Positions 1 to 9,649 of a stretch of 49,140 nucleotides of DNA are shown piece after piece. A program made the translations under genes and the position numbers. A model generated the notes under the pieces. It saw only the letters and a program-made list of their open reading frames with translations. It had not been told where the DNA came from and searched no databases. Origin of the DNA: Sphingomonadales bacterium (GTDB lineage: Bacteria; Pseudomonadota; Alphaproteobacteria; Sphingomonadales; Sphingomonadaceae). Every line of letters begins with the position of its first letter. The first letter of the stretch is position 1. The DNA lies in contig JAIXZV010000420.1 of assembly GCA_027489365.1 (NCBI GenBank), positions 1 through 49,140 of the forward strand, in the 5' to 3' direction.

Positions 1-966
1 GATGGTGTAGATGTCGATGCCGAAGCGCGCGTGGAACGGGCCGGCGATGTCGGTCAGCGGCACCATGAAGGCGGCGCGCACGCCGTGGTTGCGGTCGTCG
101 GGCGACGGTTCGCGTTTCATCAGGAAGGTCGCCATCACGCCCAGCAGGAATACGACGGTGGCCTTGGTCTGCCGCGCGATTTCCCAGAAGCGGTCGGTCG
201 AAAAGGATTCGATCAGCGCGACCGACGCCCCGCGCGCGAGCATCACGAACGGCGGGCCCATCCCGCCGATGTGGAAGATCGGCGCGACGCACATATAGCG
301 ATCGTCCTCCCCCACCATCGGCCAGGATTCAGGTCCGGCGTTGGAAAACATGTGGAGATAGGAGGACAGCACGCCTTTCGACGGGCCGGTCGTGCCCGAT
401 GTGTAGATGATCGACTGGATGTCCCACGGCTCGATCGGCCGCTCCAGCGGATCGAGCGTGTCGCCGCCGATCGCGTCGAAGCGTACCACCGGCAGACCGA
501 CGTCGGGCGCCGCGCCGTTCGTCACGAGCACGAGCTGCTGCAGATCGGCGCGATCGATCTCGCCCAGCCGCTCGACCAGATCGGGGTGGACGATCATCAC
601 CTTGGCACCCGAATTGGCGACGACATGCGCCAGCAGATTGCCGCGGTACGCGGTGTTGAACGGCACGAACACCGCGCCAAGATAATTGATCGCATAGAAA
701 GCGATCAGCGCGTCGCGTCCGCTCGGTAGCCAGGCGGCGACATAATCGCCTTGCCGCACGCCGAGCTGTTGCAGACCCGCCGCTTTGTCGACGACGCGGC
801 GGCGCAGCTCGGCATAGCTCCATTCCTCGCCATCTTCGAAGATGACGTGGGTCTTGTCGGGCCGCTCGCTCGCCCAGCGATCGACCAGATAGCGCAGCAC
901 GCATTCGTCGCGATTGGGAATGCGCGGATCGCTAAAGTCGCGCGGACGCGCCAAGGTCGTCGTCAC
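1..966 (-). CDS. AMP-dependent synthetase/acyl-CoA ligase, partial (3' end off the left edge)
   Basis: Minus-strand frame starting at GTG 966 reads VTTTLARPRDFSDPRIPNRDECVLRYLVDRWASERPDKTHV...PLTDIAGPFHARFGIDIYTI, typical of crotonobetaine/carnitine-CoA ligase-like enzymes. The listed 329..904 ORF is a different frame. Confidence 0.85.
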   Translation of the reverse strand, partial: MTTTLARPRDFSDPRIPNRDECVLRYLVDRWASERPDKTHVIFEDGEEWSYAELRRRVVDKAAGLQQLGVRQGDYVAAWLPSGRDALIAFYAINYLGAVFVPFNTAYRGNLLAHVVANSGAKVMIVHPDLVERLGEIDRADLQQLVLVTNGAAPDVGLPVVRFDAIGGDTLDPLERPIEPWDIQSIIYTSGTTGPSKGVLSSYLHMFSNAGPESWPMVGEDDRYMCVAPIFHIGGMGPPFVMLARGASVALIESFSTDRFWEIARQTKATVVFLLGVMATFLMKREPSPDDRNHGVRAAFMVPLTDIAGPFHARFGIDIYTI

Positions 967-1004
967 GGTATCTGCCTCCCGAAAAGTCCGAACGCGGTCA
1001 GCCG

Positions 1005-1649
1005 TCACGCCAGCCCGACAAGCCGCAGACAGGCTTCGACCGCCTGATCGACGACCGTCTCGGCGGAGCGTTTGCTGCCCGGACGATAGCAATGGATGAT
1101 CCAGCTCAGCAGCCCGCCGATCCACACCGACATCGCTGCGGCATTGTCGACGCTCACCGATCCGTCGCGCACGCAATCCTCGATCAATTTGCCGATGCGC
1201 AGATCGAATTCGTGCCGCAGCCGCAGGATGCGCTGCGCGTCGGTGCGATCGAGATTCATCATCTCGCGCTGATAGATGACGAGATATTCGTGGCGCTTGA
1301 CGATGATCTCAGCGACCTCGCGCAGCGATGCCTTGAGCTGGTCGATCGGTTGCCGCTCGATCTCCTCGATCCGGTCGAGCGCGGCGAGCGATTCCTGCAC
1401 GCCGGCTTCGCAGATCGCGCTCAGGATCGCGCTCTTGCCCTTGAAATAGGTGTAGAGGAACGGCTTGGTCGCGCTCAGCCGGTCGGCGAGCATTTCCAGC
1501 GTCGCCGATTCATAGCCCTTTTCATAAAAGAGCGCACTGGCTTCCTCCAGGATCCGCGCGCGTTTGAACGCGACGACGCCGGGTTTGATTTCCCGGGCGC
1601 TCTGTTCGGAAACCGGCGGCGTTCTGGCGGCGGCGCTGGATTTTGTCAT
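1005..1649 (-). CDS. TetR/AcrR family transcriptional regulator
   Basis: MTKSSAAARTPPVSEQSAREIKPGVVAFKRARILEEASALFYEKGYESATLEMLADRLSATKPFLYTYFKGK: TetR N-terminal HTH. Internal start of the listed 1005..1859 ORF. Confidence 0.9.
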   Translation of the reverse strand: MTKSSAAARTPPVSEQSAREIKPGVVAFKRARILEEASALFYEKGYESATLEMLADRLSATKPFLYTYFKGKSAILSAICEAGVQESLAALDRIEEIERQPIDQLKASLREVAEIIVKRHEYLVIYQREMMNLDRTDAQRILRLRHEFDLRIGKLIEDCVRDGSVSVDNAAAMSVWIGGLLSWIIHCYRPGSKRSAETVVDQAVEACLRLVGLA

Positions 1650-2830
1650 GCGGCCCTTCTGAGAATTTCCATGATGTCGGCAGGCTGGGTCACCGGACGC
1701 GGATTGGTCCGGCCCCAGATGTCGAGCATGGTATATTCCGCGACTTGCTGGAAGCGGTCTTCGGTGACGCCGACTTCGCTGAGCGTACGCGGCATTCCGA
1801 GCGCGCGGATGAAGGCATCGAGGCTCGCGCCTGCGGTGGCGTGGGTGTTGCCGAGGCACGCGTTGATGCGGTGCTGGCGGCTGTCGTCATGCTCGGCATT
1901 CCAGTCGAGCACATACGGCGCCATCACACACGAGCAATGGCCGTGCGGCACGTTGCAGGTGCCGCCCAGGATATGGCTGATCGCATGGCTGGCCCCCATC
2001 GGCACGCCGCCGATGATCGAGATCATCGATTGCCACGCACCGATCTGGCACTTCAGCCGCCCCGCCATGTCCTTGGGGTCGGTCTTGGTGCGCGACAGCC
2101 CCTCGACCAGCAGGCGCAGCGCATTGTCGGCCAGGCCGTCGGCGAAATCGTTCGACATTTTGGAGCCGAGCGTCTCGACCGCATGATCGACCGAGCGCAC
2201 CCCGGTCGACAGCCACAGCCATTCGGGCGTGTGCACCGTCATCGCGGGATCGAGCACGACCATGATCGGCGCCATCGTGCGATGCTCATAGCCCTGCTTG
2301 TGCGCGGTCACTTCGTCGGTCGATCCCGACAGCGCGTTGAACTCGCCGCCCGACAGCGTCGTCGGCACGCAGATCGTGCGGATGTCGGGGCCGATCTTGA
2401 CCGGGTTGATGACATTGCCGGCGTCGTCGACATAGGTGCGCAGCGGCTCGAAATCCTCGACCGTGCGGACATTGTGCTTGAGCAGCAGTGGGATGATCTT
2501 GCCCGCGTCGATCACCGATCCGCCACCGATCCCGACGATCAGATCGGCATCGACCGCGCGTGCGGCGTCTGCAGCGGCCAGCACGTGCGCGCGCGGCGCG
2601 TGCGAGGCTATCCCGCTGTGCGTCCCGGCATGACGATCGCCGAGTGCCGCCTCGATCTTGGCGATTTCATCGGTTTCGCGGCGCAGCGTGTCGGACGTCA
2701 GCAGGAACACCCGCCGCGCGCCCATGACTTCGGCTTGCTCGCGCACCGCCTCGCTCGCGGGCTTGCCCATCGTCACGCGCTCGGTGACGGTGAAGGTCAT
2801 CTGGCTTGGGATCACGTCTGCCACGGTCAT
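1646..2830 (-). CDS. Iron-containing alcohol dehydrogenase
   Basis: 394 aa; GGGSVIDAGKII and HAISHILGGTCNVPHGHCSCVMAPYVL motifs of the Fe-ADH family. Overlaps the TetR start by 4 nt. Confidence 0.9.
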   Translation of the reverse strand: MTVADVIPSQMTFTVTERVTMGKPASEAVREQAEVMGARRVFLLTSDTLRRETDEIAKIEAALGDRHAGTHSGIASHAPRAHVLAAADAARAVDADLIVGIGGGSVIDAGKIIPLLLKHNVRTVEDFEPLRTYVDDAGNVINPVKIGPDIRTICVPTTLSGGEFNALSGSTDEVTAHKQGYEHRTMAPIMVVLDPAMTVHTPEWLWLSTGVRSVDHAVETLGSKMSNDFADGLADNALRLLVEGLSRTKTDPKDMAGRLKCQIGAWQSMISIIGGVPMGASHAISHILGGTCNVPHGHCSCVMAPYVLDWNAEHDDSRQHRINACLGNTHATAGASLDAFIRALGMPRTLSEVGVTEDRFQQVAEYTMLDIWGRTNPRPVTQPADIMEILRRAA

Positions 2831-2886
2831 CTCCTACTGCGACGCATATCTTTGCGGTCTTGCGGGCATTATGCACATGGGCTGCC

Positions 2887-2910
2887 TACTGGCTAGTATA
2901 TTTATATACT
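2887..2910. promoter_or_regulatory. Candidate operator/promoter region between Fe-ADH and CaiB
   Basis: TACTGGCTAGTATAT followed by overlapping inverted repeat AGTATA-TTTA-TATACT (2895-2910). Confidence 0.4.
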
Positions 2911-3118
2911 GATGTTCGCAAAATGGGTCTTGTCCAGCTTGACCGTGGCCATACCCGTAGGTAGCCCTGCATCTGACACGCCACGGTATACGGCCGCGGC
3001 ACCGATGCGGGAACCCAGATTGCGCGCCGATGGATCAGCACTTGCGTTCTCCTGATCGGCGCGGGATCCATGTCGCGGCACGCGCGGCGTGCGGTGGCAG
3101 CCGGGACACGGTTCGCCG

Positions 3119-4237
3119 ATGAGCGGTCCGCTGGCGGGCATCCGCGTCGTCGAATTCGCCGGATTGGGGCCGACGCCGTTCGGCGCGATGATGCTCGCCG
3201 ATATGGGTGCCGAGGTGCTGCGGATCGACCGGCATGGTGCTGAGGCCTTTGGCGGCGGCGACGCACGTGACGATTTTCTCAATCGCGGTCGCCCCTCTGT
3301 GACCGCCGATCTGAAATCGCCCGAAGGCAAAGCGCTGGCGATCGCGGCGGCCACCCGCGCCGATATCCTGATCGAAGGCTTTCGCCCCGGCGTCATGGAA
3401 CGCCTCGGCCTCGGCCCGGAGCCGCTGCTCGCCGCCAATCCGCGCCTCATCTATGCGCGCATGACCGGCTGGGGTCAGTCGGGGCCAATGACGCACAAGG
3501 CCGGGCACGACATCAATTATCTGTCGATGACCGGCGGGCTCAGCCTGATCGGACCGTTCGACGGGCCGCCGGTGCCGCCGATCAACTATGTCGCCAATTT
3601 CGGCGGCGGGGGCATGTTGCTGACGGTCGGCGTGCTCGCGGCGCTGGTCGAACGCTCGATCAGCGGGCGTGGCCAGGTCGTCGATGCCGCGATGGTCGAT
3701 GGGGCCTCTTTGCTCGCGACGCAGATTTTCGCCTGGACCGCGATGGGGCGCTGGCGGCCGCAGCGCGGCGGCAATCTGCTCGACGGCAGCGCCTATTTCT
3801 ATCGCTGCTATCGCACCGCCGACGACAAGTTCGTCGCGGTCGGCGCGCTCGAGCCGCAATTCCATGCCGCGCTGATCCGTGGCGTCGGGCTCGATCCGGG
3901 CGATTTCGGCGATCATCTCGATCCGGCGTGCTGGCCGACGCGCAACGCGCAATTGGAGGCGATCTTCGCCACCCGCGACCGGGACGCGTGGATCGCGCAT
4001 TTCGCCGATTTCGATGCGTGCCTCAGCCCGGTGCTGAGCCCGGAGGAAGCGACGCAGCATCCCGCCAATGTCGTGCGCGACGTGCATGTGACGGTGGCAG
4101 GCGCGCTGCAGCCCGCGCCAGCCCCGCGCTTCGATCGCACGCCATCGCCGCTGCCCGCGGCACCCGTCCGCGCGGGCGAGGGTGGGGCGGAGCGGCTGCG
4201 CGCCTGGGGGATCGATCCGGCTTTGACTGGCCTATAA
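3119..4237 (+). CDS. CaiB/BaiF family CoA-transferase (alpha-methylacyl-CoA racemase-like)
   Basis: MSGPLAGIRVVEFAGLGPTPFGAMMLADMGAEVLRIDR...GFRPGVMERLGLGPEPLLAANPRLIYARMTGWGQSGP: class III CoA-transferase signature. Confidence 0.92.
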   Translation: MSGPLAGIRVVEFAGLGPTPFGAMMLADMGAEVLRIDRHGAEAFGGGDARDDFLNRGRPSVTADLKSPEGKALAIAAATRADILIEGFRPGVMERLGLGPEPLLAANPRLIYARMTGWGQSGPMTHKAGHDINYLSMTGGLSLIGPFDGPPVPPINYVANFGGGGMLLTVGVLAALVERSISGRGQVVDAAMVDGASLLATQIFAWTAMGRWRPQRGGNLLDGSAYFYRCYRTADDKFVAVGALEPQFHAALIRGVGLDPGDFGDHLDPACWPTRNAQLEAIFATRDRDAWIAHFADFDACLSPVLSPEEATQHPANVVRDVHVTVAGALQPAPAPRFDRTPSPLPAAPVRAGEGGAERLRAWGIDPALTGL

Positions 4238-5131
4238 AGCGGGCGAAAGGATCGGGCGAAAGCCGGTCCCGTCGCGCACCACCCGCGCGACATGGTTGCC
4301 GCCGAAATGCGCCGGGATCAGCAACGCCTCACGATCAGCCGCCTCGCCCAGCACTTGCCGCCGCGTCTCGCGCGCTTGCTCCTGGTCCTCGCAGAACGCG
4401 CTGTTCCATTCGGGGGCGTAGATTTGCGCGGGGTGGTGGACCACATCGCCGACGAACATCGCCTCCACCCCGTCCGACGAAACACGCATTACGCTGCTGC
4501 CCGGCGTATGCCCCGGCCGCGACTGCAACACGAAGCCCGGCGCAACTTCGAACCCATCATCGGCCCATTCCGCCCGTCCAGCCTCCAGGATCGGGCGAAC
4601 GCTATCCTCATACATCCCGGCATTCACAAGTTTGCCGACATAGCCCGGCCCGACGGTCTCGACCTCGGGGTCCCAATAATCGCGGTCGTGCACCGGCAGG
4701 ACATAGCGCGCGTTGCGGAAGGTTGGTTGCCAGACGCCTTCGATCAGCCGCGTGTTCCAGCCGACATGATCGACATGGATGTGCGAACACACGACGGTAT
4801 CGATGTCTTCGGGCTGGAAACCGGCGGCGGCGAGGCGCCCGAGGAAATCGGTCTGCAGATGCGCGAAGATCGGCAGATCGGGGCGATCCTTGTCATTCCC
4901 CGCGCCGGTGTCGAACAGGATGCGCTCGGAGCCGGTATCGAGCACCCAGCTTTGCAGGCACGCGACCAGCTTGCCCGAGGCCGGATCGAAATAGTCGGGG
5001 ACGAATTCGCCCTCGCGCCGGTCCCAATCGTGCCTTTGAAAGCCCTGGAACAGCTCGCTCGGCGGGCTGAAGGTGCCGCTCCATTCTTCGATCCGGTGGA
5101 CCGCAATCTTGCCGATCTGAAAGCGGTCCAC
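4232..5131 (-). CDS. MBL-fold metallo-hydrolase
   Basis: Contains HIHVDHVGWNT (HxHxDH metal motif) and GHTPGSS. GTG start chosen at 5131; the longer listed ORF overlaps the TBDR. Confidence 0.88.
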   Translation of the reverse strand: MDRFQIGKIAVHRIEEWSGTFSPPSELFQGFQRHDWDRREGEFVPDYFDPASGKLVACLQSWVLDTGSERILFDTGAGNDKDRPDLPIFAHLQTDFLGRLAAAGFQPEDIDTVVCSHIHVDHVGWNTRLIEGVWQPTFRNARYVLPVHDRDYWDPEVETVGPGYVGKLVNAGMYEDSVRPILEAGRAEWADDGFEVAPGFVLQSRPGHTPGSSVMRVSSDGVEAMFVGDVVHHPAQIYAPEWNSAFCEDQEQARETRRQVLGEAADREALLIPAHFGGNHVARVVRDGTGFRPILSPAL

Positions 5132-5148
5132 CGTGTCTGTCCCAACCG

Positions 5149-7431
5149 TCAGAAGTTGAAGCTCAGCGTGGCGCCATAGGTGCGCGGCGGCATCACCGAT
5201 CCGACGCGCGGGAATTGATAGGTTGAAGCGGCGATGATGTTGTTTGCGATCACGAACTCGTCGCCGATATTCTTGACCCACGCACCCAGCGACCAGCGAT
5301 CCCGTGCCGCGTGATAGGTCAGGCCCATATTGGCCATGAAATAGGCGCCCTGCTCGGCATCGCGATTGTTGAACTCGGTGAAGTACACCTTCGATTGCCA
5401 TTTCCCGTCGCCGTTCAGCGTGACCTTTCCGTCGCCGACCGGCACATCCCAGGTGAAGCCGCCGCCGAGCGAGAAGCGCGGTGCGTTGGGCAGGCGGTTG
5501 CCGCTCAGATCGACCAGGCCGGGCTGGCCCGGGCAGGGCGCATAGGAAATCCCTGCGCGTGCCGGGAAGGCGGCGCCGTAATAGGCGTTGCAGAATTTCG
5601 TGAACTTGGCGTTGAGGTAGGAGGCGTTGGCATTGATCGACAGGCCACCACCGACGCGCGCCTCCAGCTCCAGCTCGCCGCCATAGTTGCGTGCGGTGGC
5701 TGCGTTGATCGTCTGCACGATGCTGTTCGCGTTGACGAAGCTGACCTGCAAATTCTTGTAGTCGTAGTAGAAGATCGCACCGCTCAGGCGAACGCGATTG
5801 TTCAGGAAGCGTTGTTTGAAGCCCGCTTCATAGCTCCACACGGTCTCGGGATCGATCGCCGGATCGGTGCTGCCGACGTTGATCACGCCCGATTTGAAGC
5901 CCTTGGTGACGCTCGCGTACAGCATCGTCGTCGAACTCGGACGATATTCGACCAGCGCCTTGGGCGTGACCGACGACCAGCCCTTCGATACGTTCGTCGG
6001 GATGTTGAGCCCGATCGCATCGAAGCGGAAATAGCCGTTACCGCTACGGTGTTCGTAATTGTAGCGCGCGCCGAGCGTCAATTTCACCGCCGGGCTGACT
6101 TCATAGCTGCCCTGCAGATAGACGCCGACGGCGTCGATCTTGACCACGCCGTTCTGCTCATAGGCGCCGGCGTCGAAGGTGTTGGCTGGCAGGCCGAACA
6201 ACAGTCCGAGATTGGTGGTGGGCACGAGCACCTGCCCGGTGAGCTTCTCGTTCAAATACATTGCGCCGCCGAGCAGCGAGAAGGCGCCGCTTTGATAATT
6301 GACGGTCACTTCCTGGCTGATCGAGCGGCTCTTTTCGACATAGTTGTTCTGGCCGGCCAGATTGACCTGCGAGGAATCCAGATCGTCGCGCTGGAAGCGG
6401 TCGAAGCTGCGATAGGCGGTGATCGTCTTGATGGTCGCCGCGCCGAGATCGAAATCGAGCGTGCCGGTGGCGCCATAGCCCTTGCGGCGGTTGATCGCTT
6501 CCTGGTCCGAATAGATGTTGCGCAGGTTCGGCGTCTGGCCGCGCGCCTGATAATAGCCGATCACCGTCTGCCCGCCGAGCAGGACATGCGGGAGCTGGTT
6601 CTCGGGGACCACCGACGGCCCAAAATAATGGAAGGCGTAATTGTGGTCGTCTTCGTTGAAATGATCGAGGACGATCGTCGCCTTAACCGACGGGCTGATC
6701 TTGCCGATGATGGTCCCGCGCAGCGCATAGGTGTCGCGATCATCGACCGCAGCGCCGGTGAACAGGTTCGTGCCGTAGCCGCCGCGCTTTTCGTATTTGC
6801 CGGCCACGCGCACCAGCAGCGTGTCGTTGCCCGTCAGGCTGCCGCCGATCGCGCCTTCGAGGATCTTCGCGTCATAATTGCCATAAGTGGCACGAAAGAA
6901 GCCGCCGAGCGCCTCCTTCGGGCGCGCGGTGACAAGGTTGATCGCGCCTGCGGTCGCACCGCGGCCGTAGAGGATCGATTGCGGGCCGCGCAGGACTTCG
7001 ATCTGTTCGAGATCGAAGAAGCCGCTCAATTGTTGCGCCGGGCGCGGCAGGATCGCGCCGTTCTGCAGGAAGGCGACCGCACCTTCGCCGCCGACATCGA
7101 AATTGTTGAGGCCGACGCCGCGAATGAACGTGCGGTTCACGCCGAACTGGTCGCCGATCGACACGTTGGGAACGACGACCTGAATGTCCGAGATATTGGA
7201 GACGCCGCCGGGGCCGATATCGGCGGTGGACAGCGCGGTGACCGAGGCCGCGACGCGGCTGAGCGAGGTATTCTCGCGCGTGGCGGTGACGACGATGTCG
7301 CCCAGCGCTTCGGTGTCCGGCGATTGCTTGGCAGGGGGTGGGGTGGTCGGCGCCGTCTGGCCATAAGCCAGCGTCGGCACCATCAGCATGGCCAAAGACG
7401 CATACCGCGCTACGCAAAGGCGATTTACCAT
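5149..7431 (-). CDS. TonB-dependent receptor
   Basis: Signal peptide MVNRLCVARYASLAMLMVPTLAYGQ, plug domain (IVVTATRENTSLSRVAASVTALS), C-terminal beta-strand ending LSFNF. Alternative ATG start at 7446. Confidence 0.92.
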   Translation of the reverse strand: MVNRLCVARYASLAMLMVPTLAYGQTAPTTPPPAKQSPDTEALGDIVVTATRENTSLSRVAASVTALSTADIGPGGVSNISDIQVVVPNVSIGDQFGVNRTFIRGVGLNNFDVGGEGAVAFLQNGAILPRPAQQLSGFFDLEQIEVLRGPQSILYGRGATAGAINLVTARPKEALGGFFRATYGNYDAKILEGAIGGSLTGNDTLLVRVAGKYEKRGGYGTNLFTGAAVDDRDTYALRGTIIGKISPSVKATIVLDHFNEDDHNYAFHYFGPSVVPENQLPHVLLGGQTVIGYYQARGQTPNLRNIYSDQEAINRRKGYGATGTLDFDLGAATIKTITAYRSFDRFQRDDLDSSQVNLAGQNNYVEKSRSISQEVTVNYQSGAFSLLGGAMYLNEKLTGQVLVPTTNLGLLFGLPANTFDAGAYEQNGVVKIDAVGVYLQGSYEVSPAVKLTLGARYNYEHRSGNGYFRFDAIGLNIPTNVSKGWSSVTPKALVEYRPSSTTMLYASVTKGFKSGVINVGSTDPAIDPETVWSYEAGFKQRFLNNRVRLSGAIFYYDYKNLQVSFVNANSIVQTINAATARNYGGELELEARVGGGLSINANASYLNAKFTKFCNAYYGAAFPARAGISYAPCPGQPGLVDLSGNRLPNAPRFSLGGGFTWDVPVGDGKVTLNGDGKWQSKVYFTEFNNRDAEQGAYFMANMGLTYHAARDRWSLGAWVKNIGDEFVIANNIIAASTYQFPRVGSVMPPRTYGATLSFNF

Positions 7432-7478
7432 CGACACTCCCCTCATCTGACCACGTTTGGACACGCGGAATCTTCTAT

Positions 7479-7493
7479 TACCAGCTGGTATAT
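7479..7493. promoter_or_regulatory. Candidate operator TACCAGCTGGTATAT upstream of the TonB-dependent receptor
   Basis: Contains the perfect 12-bp palindrome TACCAGCTGGTA; 12/15 identical to TACTGGCTAGTATAT at 2887-2901. Confidence 0.45.
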
Positions 7494-8029
7494 CTAGCTT
7501 TACGTTGGTATTCAAGGGGGGTGTCGGGGGCAACGTTGGGAACGCCATGAGCCTTCTGGCGCATAGCGTAGGCCACCCATGCTCAATGCAAGCCGCTGCG
7601 CGCGACTGCGCCTCAGATTCGCTCCTTTGAAGGCGTTTGGTGCCTCATGAATAATAACCGATCAGGTTATACCGTGAGATACATATCGCTACACTCGTAC
7701 CTGATCGAAGCGACGATATCTCCCATTTGGTGCAGATGATGCGCTCCGGCACAAATCCTCCGGCACCCCCGACATCCCTCGTCCCGAGGTCGCCCGCGTC
7801 TCTGTTGCGCGCTGCTGCTGACCAGAACCGATCTATAAGGCACTACATTGGGATTTGTGCCTGTGCCCGACCGACGATGATGTTCGCCAACCGTTACCCC
7901 GGCGTAATCGACGCGCCGCGGCGCAACAAATGCGCGTTCTGAACATTGTTACGCTGCCGAACAGAACAGGTGGTCTTCATTTCCGTCCCCGCGCCTCCCC
8001 ATGAGTTCCTGCCGCATGAACGTCCATTC

Positions 8030-9649
8030 ATGCCGGGATCGCCCGCGACTCCGGCGCATCCGATGCGGCGGCGCGTGGGCTATTTCGCGATCGGCGTGCT
8101 GCTGGCGGTAGCGGGCGGTTTTCTGAACGGGCTGCTGCTCGCTAACCTGCCGCAGATTCAGGGCGCGCTCGGGCTGACGCCGGTCGAGGGTGGGTGGCTG
8201 ACGGCAGCCTATTCGATGACCAACGTCTGCATGAGCCTGTTGCTGATCAAATTCCGCCAGCAATTCGGCATCCAGCGCTTCACCCGTGCCACGCTCGCGG
8301 GGTTCCTCGCGCTCAACGTGACGCAGCTGTTCGTCCACGACTACACCTTCGAACTCGTCTTGCGCGCGGCAAGCGGGATCGTGGCGAGTGGCCTGTCGAC
8401 GCTCGCCTTGTTCTACATCATGCAAGCGATGCCGTCGGCCAAGCGGCTTGGTGGCTTCGTGCTGGGCGTCGGCTTCGGTCAGATCGCGACGCCGCTCGCC
8501 CGCGTCGTCTCGCCCTTCCTGCTCGGGCAGGGCGACATCGAGAATCTGTTTATCTTCGAACTCGGGCTGACGCTCGCCTGCCTCGGCAGCGTTGCGCTGT
8601 TGCGTCTGCCGCCGAGCGAGCGTGTCGAGGCGTTCGAGCCGCTCGATTTCCTCACCTTCGCACTGTTCGCGCCGGGCATGGCGCTGCTGTGTGCGGTGCT
8701 GGCGCAAGGGCGCATCATCTGGTGGAGTACGCCGTGGCTCGGCTGGGCGCTGGCCGGCGCGACGATCCTGATTTCGGCGGCCTTGCTGATTGAGCGCAAC
8801 CGCGCGAACCCGCTGCTCAACACGCGCTGGATCGGCAGTCGCGACGTGCTGCGTTTTGCGGTGGTGGCGGCGGCTATGCGTATCCTGCTGTCCGAACAGA
8901 GCTTCGGGGTGCTTGGCCTGTTCACCGTCGTGGGCATGTCGAACGATCAGTTGGTCGGCTATTACGCGCTGCTGACGGGCGCTTCGGTCGCCGGGCTGGT
9001 GATCAGTATCGTTTTGCTCAACCCGCTCGATTTGATCCGTCCAGTGATCTTCGCGACCGCGCTGATCGTGGTCGGGGCGCTGATCGATGCGCACGCGAAC
9101 AATCTCACCCGGCCGGAGAATCTCTATTTCAGCCAGGCGCTGATCGCTTTTGCCGCAATCTACTTCCTCGGCCCGACGATGATGATCGGACTGGTGCGCG
9201 CGCTCGCCAAGGGGCCGAGCCATATCATCAGCTTCTCGGCGGTGTTCTCGATTTCGCAGACGCTGGGTGGTTTGGGTGGCGCGGCATTCCTCGGCAGCTT
9301 CCAGATCCTGCGCGAGAAATTCCATTCCAACGCGCTGTCGCAATCGCTGGTGCTGAGCGATCCGCTGGTGGCGACGCGGGTGCAGCAGCTCGGCGGCGCC
9401 TATGCCCGCGCGCTGGGCGATCCGGTCCAGCGCCAGACACAAGGGATCACGCTGCTCGGCCAGCAAGTCGCGCGCGAGGCGAACATCCTCGCCTTCAACG
9501 ACGTGTTCCTGCTGATCGCAGCGCTCGCCGTGTTCGTCTTCGTCTGGCTGACGGCACGGTGGGGCTGGCACAAATATCGCGGCATTAATCCACTCGCCGG
9601 TGAACTGGCGGCACTCCAGAAAATGATGACACAAAGGCAAGCACAATGA
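8030..9649 (+). CDS. MFS transporter, EmrB/DHA2-like
   Basis: MRRRVGYFAIGVLLAVAGGFLNGLLLANLPQIQGALGLTPVEGGWLTAAYSM and many TM helices; stop overlaps the start of the HlyD gene. Confidence 0.88.
   Translation: MPGSPATPAHPMRRRVGYFAIGVLLAVAGGFLNGLLLANLPQIQGALGLTPVEGGWLTAAYSMTNVCMSLLLIKFRQQFGIQRFTRATLAGFLALNVTQLFVHDYTFELVLRAASGIVASGLSTLALFYIMQAMPSAKRLGGFVLGVGFGQIATPLARVVSPFLLGQGDIENLFIFELGLTLACLGSVALLRLPPSERVEAFEPLDFLTFALFAPGMALLCAVLAQGRIIWWSTPWLGWALAGATILISAALLIERNRANPLLNTRWIGSRDVLRFAVVAAAMRILLSEQSFGVLGLFTVVGMSNDQLVGYYALLTGASVAGLVISIVLLNPLDLIRPVIFATALIVVGALIDAHANNLTRPENLYFSQALIAFAAIYFLGPTMMIGLVRALAKGPSHIISFSAVFSISQTLGGLGGAAFLGSFQILREKFHSNALSQSLVLSDPLVATRVQQLGGAYARALGDPVQRQTQGITLLGQQVAREANILAFNDVFLLIAALAVFVFVWLTARWGWHKYRGINPLAGELAALQKMMTQRQAQ

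Noticed and set aside
5311-7497. 728-aa plus-strand ORF
   Set aside because: Antisense to the TonB-dependent receptor; Arg/Asp/Ile-rich composition typical of GC-rich shadow frames, no recognisable domain.
7550-7945. 71-aa ORF 7727..7942 in the TBDR-MFS intergenic gap
   Set aside because: Ser/Pro/Arg-rich, no ribosome-binding site or family resemblance; treated as non-coding.
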